Of a DNA stretch of 8,957 nucleotides, positions 5,033-8,957 are shown in pieces. A program made the position numbers and the translations under genes. Positions within the stretch are counted from its first letter, which is position 1. The number at the start of each line of letters is the position of its first letter. The notes under the pieces are model-generated. The model ran no database searches. It worked only from the letters and a program-made list of their open reading frames with translations, and was not told where the DNA came from. This DNA is from an uncultured Chloroflexota bacterium (GTDB lineage Bacteria; Chloroflexota; Anaerolineae; Aggregatilineales; Phototrophicaceae). Where the stretch lies: positions 1-8,957 of the forward strand of contig CALKIA010000611.1 in assembly GCA_937988705.1 (NCBI GenBank), in the 5' to 3' direction.

Positions 5033-7204
5033 TCAGTTTCCGCGGATGCGGAGCGTCGGCGTGGGGGATGGCTGCGGCGGCGCGATGAGTGCGGCGCGCA
5101 GGATGGCGTGTTCGTCAGTGCACACAATTTGCCCATTTTGCAAGGCGTTCGCCTGCACGATCAGCGTGAACCCGCCGCCGATTGTCCCTTGACTCACATC
5201 GATCGCCACGTTCGTGCTGCTGCCCGCCGGAACAAGCGCCAGTGGGTTGCGCGCTTCATCGAGGATGCGAACTTCGTAGGTCAAACCTGCGCTAATCGCC
5301 GGATCCCAGTAGAAGGTCGCGACTCCGTTGGGCAGGCCATCGAGCGGCGAGGTGAGGCGGAACCCCCCGCAGATGTTGATAACTGGCGGTGCCAGCTGCC
5401 CCCGGGTTGGGGTCGCGGTCGCCAGCGGAATGAAGCTAATCGTCGTGACCGGTTGGATGAGCAGACTCTGAATGATCCCCGCGTCGAGGCTGGTCATCGA
5501 AATCACGTTGCTGGCGATGCTGATAGTATCTGTAAAGCCAGCATTCGTGCCGCTGGGGTTGATGTCGCTGTCGTCAGTGTCATCACCGCCGGCCAGATCT
5601 TTGCCGGTGAACTGGGCATTCGCGTTGGGCAGGATCACCCGGATGCGGTAATTGCCGGGCAGCGGCGCGACCAGCGCATACGCGCCGTTCGCATTGGTGA
5701 CCGTACTGGCGATTAGGACGGTTTTGGCGCTGTTCCACAACTGCACCGTGACGCCGCTGATGCCGGTTTCGTTGGTATCCTGCCGCCCATCTTGATCAGC
5801 ATCGCGCCATACAAAGTTACCGAGGTTGATCGGGGTGGGGGTGCGGGTGGGCGTTGGGGTCCGGTAGCGGACAATGCCCGCATCCAGGTTGGTGATCGAA
5901 ATCACGTTGCTGGCAATCGAGATGGTATCGGTGAAGCCGAGATTTGAGCCGTTGGGGTTGATGTCGCTGTCGTCGGTATCATCGCCGCCCGCCAGATCTT
6001 TCGGCGCGAAGGCGTCTACCACCGCTGGCAAGACCACCCGAATGCGATAATTGCCGGGCAGGGGAGCGACAAGTGTGTAACTGCCGCTGGCGTTCGTCAC
6101 GGTTTGGCCGAGCAGTTGGGTTTTGGCGCTGTTCCACAACTGCACGGTAATGCCGCTCAAACCAGGTTCTCCGGCATCCTGCCGTCCATCCTGATCGACA
6201 TCATCCCACACCAGATTGCCGAGGTTGATCGGCGTCGGGGTGCGTGTCGGGGTCGGTGTGCGGTAGCGCACGATGCCCGCATCCAGGCTGGTCATCGAAA
6301 TCACGTTGCTGGCAATGGAGATGGTGTCGGTGAAGCCGAGATTCGTGCCGCTGGGGTTAATATCGCTGTCGTCGGTGTCGTCGCCGCCCGCCAGATCCTT
6401 CGGCGCAAAAGCATCCTGCGCGCTGGCGAGTACGACGCGAATGCGATAATTGCCGGGCAAGGGCGCGACGACCGTATAGGTTCCGCTGGCGCTCGTGACC
6501 GCGCTGGCGATGAGCAGGGTTTTGGCGCTGTTCCACAACTGCACGGTGATACCGGCCAAGCCCGGTTCACCCGCATCCTGTCGCCCATCCTGATCGAGAT
6601 CGTCCCACACCAAGTTGCCGAGGTTGATCGGCGTCGGTGTGCGCGTCGGGGTGGGGGTGCGGTAACGGACGACCCCGGCATCGATCTGGCTGGTCGAAAT
6701 CAGATTGCTGGAGAGGACTAGAATGTCGGTGAAGCCGAGATTCGAGCCGCTGGGGTTGATGTCGCTGTCGTCGGTATCGTCGCCGCCCGCCAGATCCTTG
6801 GGCGAAAACGCGTCCTGCGCGCTGGCGAGTACGACGCGAATCCGATAATTGCCGGGCAAGGGCGCGATCAAAGTGTACTGGCCGCTGGCACCGGTGACCG
6901 TCTGGCTGAGCATTTGCGTCTTCGCCGGATTCCACAACTGCACAGTGACACCGCTCAGGCCGGGTTCGCCCGCATCCTGCCGCCCATCCTGATCAATATC
7001 ATCCCACACGAAATTCCCCAGCACGACGGGCGTCGGCGTGCGCGTTGCAGTTGGGAAGTTGACCGGGAGGAGGATTGGCAGAGTCTGGATGATCTGGCTG
7101 TCATTCGCAGCGCGCAGCAGCGCCGGCCGCTGGAACAAGGCGGCCAGCACAATCAGGACGATAGTGGTAGACAGCGCAGCGATGCGCCAGCGTAACCGAG
7201 CCAT
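5033..7204 (-). CDS. Large secreted protein with four SdrD_B-like Ca-binding repeats and Thr/Pro linkers
   Basis: 723 residues, ATG at 7204, preceded by GGAG about eight bases upstream. A basic N-terminus and hydrophobic stretch (about 9-24) give a signal peptide or anchor. A Thr/Pro stretch (51-60) leads to four repeats starting at residues 62, 195, 328 and 461, exactly 133 residues apart. Each opens with LGNxVWxD, then a DxDxDGxxD loop (for example D69, D71, D73, D77) typical of Ca-binding SdrD_B domains, then GxTVQLW, APLPGNYRIRV and the acidic KDLAGGDDTDDSDINP. Repeats are joined by a 16-residue linker containing RTPTPTRTPTP. Residues about 600-710 form a different domain with VATFYWDPAISAGLTYEVRI, like a fibronectin-III fold, with C612 and C695 possibly paired; the tail is again Pro/Thr-rich. 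There is no LPXTG motif or C-terminal anchor. Its role is probably structural or adhesive at the cell surface; the family tells nothing of a ligand. Confidence 0.87.
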   Translation of the reverse strand: MARLRWRIAALSTTIVLIVLAALFQRPALLRAANDSQIIQTLPILLPVNFPTATRTPTPVVLGNFVWDDIDQDGRQDAGEPGLSGVTVQLWNPAKTQMLSQTVTGASGQYTLIAPLPGNYRIRVVLASAQDAFSPKDLAGGDDTDDSDINPSGSNLGFTDILVLSSNLISTSQIDAGVVRYRTPTPTRTPTPINLGNLVWDDLDQDGRQDAGEPGLAGITVQLWNSAKTLLIASAVTSASGTYTVVAPLPGNYRIRVVLASAQDAFAPKDLAGGDDTDDSDINPSGTNLGFTDTISIASNVISMTSLDAGIVRYRTPTPTRTPTPINLGNLVWDDVDQDGRQDAGEPGLSGITVQLWNSAKTQLLGQTVTNASGSYTLVAPLPGNYRIRVVLPAVVDAFAPKDLAGGDDTDDSDINPNGSNLGFTDTISIASNVISITNLDAGIVRYRTPTPTRTPTPINLGNFVWRDADQDGRQDTNETGISGVTVQLWNSAKTVLIASTVTNANGAYALVAPLPGNYRIRVILPNANAQFTGKDLAGGDDTDDSDINPSGTNAGFTDTISIASNVISMTSLDAGIIQSLLIQPVTTISFIPLATATPTRGQLAPPVINICGGFRLTSPLDGLPNGVATFYWDPAISAGLTYEVRILDEARNPLALVPAGSSTNVAIDVSQGTIGGGFTLIVQANALQNGQIVCTDEHAILRAALIAPPQPSPTPTLRIRGN
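5474..7021 (-). repeat. Four tandem 399-bp repeats inside the SdrD_B-like gene
   Basis: Units read on the minus strand are R1 7021-6623, R2 6622-6224, R3 6223-5825 and R4 5824-5474 (lacking the linker). Period is exactly 399 bp in all three steps with no indel. Nucleotide similarity is high across long stretches, for example the GGCGGCGATGATACCGACGA segment is nearly the same in every unit. R4 is the most diverged in the Ca-loop (WRDADQDG, then TNETG instead of AGEPG). Confidence 0.9.
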
Positions 7205-7240
7205 TATGCAACTCCGGGATCTGCTTCAGACAGTAGTCTT

Positions 7241-7268
7241 ATTCTATGAAGGAATGGAATCAGCGCAA
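7241..7268 (-). promoter_or_regulatory. Candidate promoter of the repeat-protein gene
   Basis: On the minus strand, TTGCGC (7263-7268) and TAGAAT (7241-7246) are 16 bases apart; the -10 matches 5 of 6, the -35 only 3 of 6. The start point would be near 7234, leaving a leader of about 30 bases that contains the GGAG ribosome site. Confidence 0.4.
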
Positions 7269-7285
7269 ATCCGTAAGCAATCGGT

Positions 7286-7291
7286 TAAAAT
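7286..7291 (+). promoter_or_regulatory. Possible -10 box of the cyclophilin gene
   Basis: TAAAAT matches the -10 consensus at 5 of 6 positions and would start transcription near 7298, about 30 bases before the ATG. No convincing -35 is seen 16-18 bases upstream, so this is tentative. Confidence 0.25.
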
Positions 7292-7314
7292 GTTGTTTGA
7301 CATATTCTATCCAA

Positions 7315-7320
7315 AAGGAG
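7315..7320 (+). promoter_or_regulatory. Shine-Dalgarno that selects the ATG at 7328
   Basis: AAGGAG is separated by seven bases from ATG 7328. Two in-frame GTG codons at 7322 and 7325 are only one and four bases from it, so they are unlikely starts although they would add two residues. Confidence 0.75.
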
Positions 7321-7327
7321 TGTGGTG

Positions 7328-8659
7328 ATGCGGCGATTAGGCTTAGTTCTTATGCTGCTGCTGGCGTATGCTGTGGTGGTGTATGCGCAGGATTATGAAC
7401 CGAATGATGTGGGCGCAATCACATTGGATGAGACCGTGCAGGGCGAATTTGAAGCGGGCGTGCGCGACCGCTATACGCTCGACGTGGCGGAAGATGGGCT
7501 GATCAACGTGTTCCTCGATGGCACGGCGGACACAGACACTTACCTGCGCGTGTATCGTGATGGCGAAGCGGAACCGTTCGCTGAGAACGATGACCGCGGC
7601 GATGGCACGCTGTTCTCGGCCGTGACCGAAGTCGAAGCGGCCGCTGGCGACACCCTGATCATCGAAGTCGGGACGTATGGTGATACCGGGGCGGGTCCGT
7701 ACACACTGCGCGTCGCGCCGCCCGCCACCGTCGAAGATTTAGGTGAAATCAGCGTGGGCGATGTGGTTGAAGGAACATTTGAGCCGAATACGCGCTACCG
7801 TTACACGCTGACACTCAACGAGACGACCGCGCTGCGCGTGCTGCTGGAAAGCGCCGACGCGGATACCTATCTGCGTGTGTACGGTGAAGGGCTGGATACG
7901 CCCCAGGTTCAAAGCAGCGACCGCAGCGCGGAGGATACGTCTGCCGGTTTCGAAGCGCTGGTTATTCCCGGCGGAGCTACTGTTCTGCTGGAAGTGGCAA
8001 CGGCGGGCGACTCTGGCGCGGGCGACTATCGTTTCACGATTGAAGCCGCCGCTGTCGACACACCGTCCACCGAAATGCCGGTGGTGCTCGGCGAAATGAC
8101 GCCGGATGAACTCTGCGCGGATGCCGCGAGCATGACTGAACCTCCGCGTTTGCAGTATTTCGCGCCGGGAGATGTGCTCGAAGCTGGCGTAGACTATGGT
8201 GCGGTCTTCTGCACGACAGCGGGCAACTTCCGTATCAATCTGTACGAGGCCGACGCACCGATCACGGTCAATAGCTTCGTCTACCTCGCGCAGAATCACT
8301 TCTTCGACAACACGACATTCCACCGGGTAATTCCTGATTTCGTGGCGCAGGGTGGCGATCCGCTCGGCACGGGCTTTGGTGGCCCCGGCTACGAATTCGT
8401 CGATGAGACGGATAACGACCTGACCTATAACGGGATCGGTGTGGTCGGTATGGCGAATGCCGGGCCAGATACCAATGGCAGCCAGTTTTTCATCACGCTA
8501 GCGCCGGTGGATCGCTTGACGGGGGGATACACGATCTTCGGGCAGGTGGTCGAAGGGATGGCCTCGGTCTTCGAGGTGGCCGAACGCGATCCCGAAACAG
8601 CAGCTGAACCGGGAACGCTGGTCTATACCGTCATCATTGTGACAACGGATCAGCCATAG
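7328..8659 (+). CDS. Exported cyclophilin-type peptidyl-prolyl isomerase with two N-terminal PPC-like domains
   Basis: 443 residues from ATG 7328. A signal peptide (1-20, cleavage likely after VYA) precedes DYEPND, the usual opening of bacterial pre-peptidase C-terminal (PPC) beta domains. PPC-1 spans about 21-129 and PPC-2 about 135-239; both carry a (T/D)YLRVY strand (71-76, 180-185) and G(D)(T/S)GAG-Y near the end. A linker with C263 and C295 leads to the cyclophilin domain (about 285-438): FHRVIPDFVAQGGDP at 331-345 supplies the catalytic Arg (R333), F338 and Q341, and NGSQFFIT at 383-390 supplies F388. The Trp of human cyclophilin A is replaced by R396 and its active-site His by Y401, the latter as in E. 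coli PpiA. Catalytic activity is likely. Cyclophilins speed cis-trans isomerisation of X-Pro bonds, and Pro-rich secreted proteins are encoded beside it. No lipobox or C-terminal anchor is seen. Confidence 0.9.
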   Translation: MRRLGLVLMLLLAYAVVVYAQDYEPNDVGAITLDETVQGEFEAGVRDRYTLDVAEDGLINVFLDGTADTDTYLRVYRDGEAEPFAENDDRGDGTLFSAVTEVEAAAGDTLIIEVGTYGDTGAGPYTLRVAPPATVEDLGEISVGDVVEGTFEPNTRYRYTLTLNETTALRVLLESADADTYLRVYGEGLDTPQVQSSDRSAEDTSAGFEALVIPGGATVLLEVATAGDSGAGDYRFTIEAAAVDTPSTEMPVVLGEMTPDELCADAASMTEPPRLQYFAPGDVLEAGVDYGAVFCTTAGNFRINLYEADAPITVNSFVYLAQNHFFDNTTFHRVIPDFVAQGGDPLGTGFGGPGYEFVDETDNDLTYNGIGVVGMANAGPDTNGSQFFITLAPVDRLTGGYTIFGQVVEGMASVFEVAERDPETAAEPGTLVYTVIIVTTDQP

Positions 8660-8667
8660 CGTTATCC

Positions 8668-8696
8668 GGCGAGGGACGCGGCGCGTGTCCCTCGCC
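8668..8696 (+). terminator. GC hairpin after the cyclophilin gene, no T-tract
   Basis: GGCGAGGGAC (8668-8677) pairs perfectly with GTCCCTCGCC (8687-8696) around a 9-base loop, starting eight bases after the TAG stop. No run of T follows. Geometry (10-bp stem, 9-base loop) equals that of the hairpin at 4990-5018. Confidence 0.6.
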
Positions 8697-8708
8697 ACTG
8701 CGCACCAA

Positions 8709-8736
8709 TTGCCGAAATCACGCCGACAGCTATACT
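8709..8736 (+). promoter_or_regulatory. Promoter of the ComM-like gene
   Basis: TTGCCG (8709-8714) and TATACT (8731-8736) are separated by 16 bases, matching the sigma-70 consensus at 4 of 6 and 5 of 6. Transcription would start near 8743, 30 bases before the ATG. It lies after the hairpin, so the gene is probably transcribed independently of the cyclophilin gene. Confidence 0.5.
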
Positions 8737-8772
8737 TGGCGCTAGCGATTTTGTGTGCCGTTTGGGGGACTC

Positions 8773-8957
8773 ATGCTGGCGATTGTCAAGGCCTGCGCGG
8801 TGATCGGCTTGGAAGGCTGCATCGTCGAAGTACAAACCGATTTTAATCCCCGTGCTGGCCTCCCCAGCTTTACCATTGTCGGCTTGCCTGACAACGCTGT
8901 GAAAGAGAGCCGGGAGCGCGTGCGGTCGGCCATCCGCAACAGTGGGTTTGACTTCAT
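8773..8957 (+). CDS. comM: ComM/YifB family Mg-chelatase-like AAA+ ATPase (partial, N-terminus only)
   Basis: ATG at 8773 with GGGGGA a few bases upstream; 61 codons are visible before the window ends. The protein begins MLAIVKACAVIGLEG and continues VEVQTDFNPRAGLPSFTIVG and LPDNAVKESRERVRSAIRNS (residues 18-57), the highly conserved N-terminal domain of the ComM/YifB family, in which GLPSFxIVGLPDxAVKESRERVRxAI is nearly invariant. Full members are about 500 residues with a central AAA+ domain and a C-terminal Mg-chelatase-related domain, both outside this window. ComM is known as a hexameric branch-migration helicase that helps integrate DNA during natural transformation, but the family is also common in bacteria not known to be competent. 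Confidence 0.92.
   Translation, partial: MLAIVKACAVIGLEGCIVEVQTDFNPRAGLPSFTIVGLPDNAVKESRERVRSAIRNSGFDF

Noticed and set aside
4985..5716. 243-codon open frame on the plus strand
   Set aside because: It is antisense to the repeat protein and would run through the hairpin at 4990-5018; its composition is shadow-like.
6104..6721. 205-codon open frame on the plus strand with internal repetition
   Set aside because: Its repetition only mirrors the 399-bp tandem repeats of the minus-strand gene.
5474..7021. Tandem repeats as a possible CRISPR or other non-coding array
   Set aside because: The unit is 399 bp, keeps an open reading frame throughout and encodes a conserved protein domain.
7297..7302. 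Perfect TTGACA -35 hexamer ahead of the cyclophilin gene
   Set aside because: A -10 box at the proper distance would fall on the ribosome-binding site and start codon region (about 7319-7325), where no TATAAT-like sequence exists.
7322..7330. GTG at 7322 as start of the cyclophilin gene
   Set aside because: It is one base from the AAGGAG ribosome site; ATG 7328 has a seven-base spacing.
7739..8323. 194-codon open frame on the minus strand
   Set aside because: It is antisense to the PPC-cyclophilin gene, which has intact domain motifs along its whole length.

Overview
The window is GC-rich bacterial chromosome and looks like a member of the Chloroflexota (Anaerolineae-type). This is inferred from three things: Thr/Pro-rich 'TPTPTRTPTP' linkers in secreted proteins, two lipoproteins whose processed N-termini are followed by Pro/Thr-rich tethers, and tRNA-nucleotidyltransferase-like DHH-CBS architecture. 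I see no rRNA, tRNA, CRISPR array, insertion sequence or phage gene.

Left part (1-3259, minus strand): a compact run of four genes read right to left from one good promoter (3338-3365). They encode a UbiA-type membrane prenyltransferase (TTG start), a 131-residue four-helix membrane protein, a small lipoprotein that looks like a shrunken family-5 solute-binding protein, and the N-terminal 400 residues of a DHH/DHHA1/CBS protein that is probably the front half of a CCA/A-adding tRNA nucleotidyltransferase. Successive genes overlap by 4 bp, overlap by 8 bp, or sit 3 bp apart, so they are almost certainly cotranscribed and translationally coupled.

Middle and right part (3391-8659): three large envelope or secreted proteins on alternating strands. 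A lipoprotein M1-like zinc aminopeptidase (3391-4920, plus) faces a 723-residue secreted protein with four 133-residue SdrD_B-like calcium-binding repeats (5033-7204, minus). A GC hairpin lies between them. Divergent from the repeat protein is an exported cyclophilin-type prolyl isomerase with two N-terminal PPC-like beta domains (7328-8659, plus), followed by a second hairpin without a T-tract. The right edge cuts the start of a ComM/YifB (Mg-chelatase-like AAA+) gene with its own promoter.

How the genes fit together: at least five of the eight products are predicted membrane or extracytoplasmic proteins, so this is a cell-envelope/secretome neighbourhood between two housekeeping genes (tRNA CCA maintenance and ComM). 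I found no defence system or obvious new machine. The most interesting points are the alternating A/B substructure of the four repeats, the miniature solute-binding-like lipoprotein coupled to UbiA and the tRNA enzyme, and the PPC-PPC-cyclophilin fusion.
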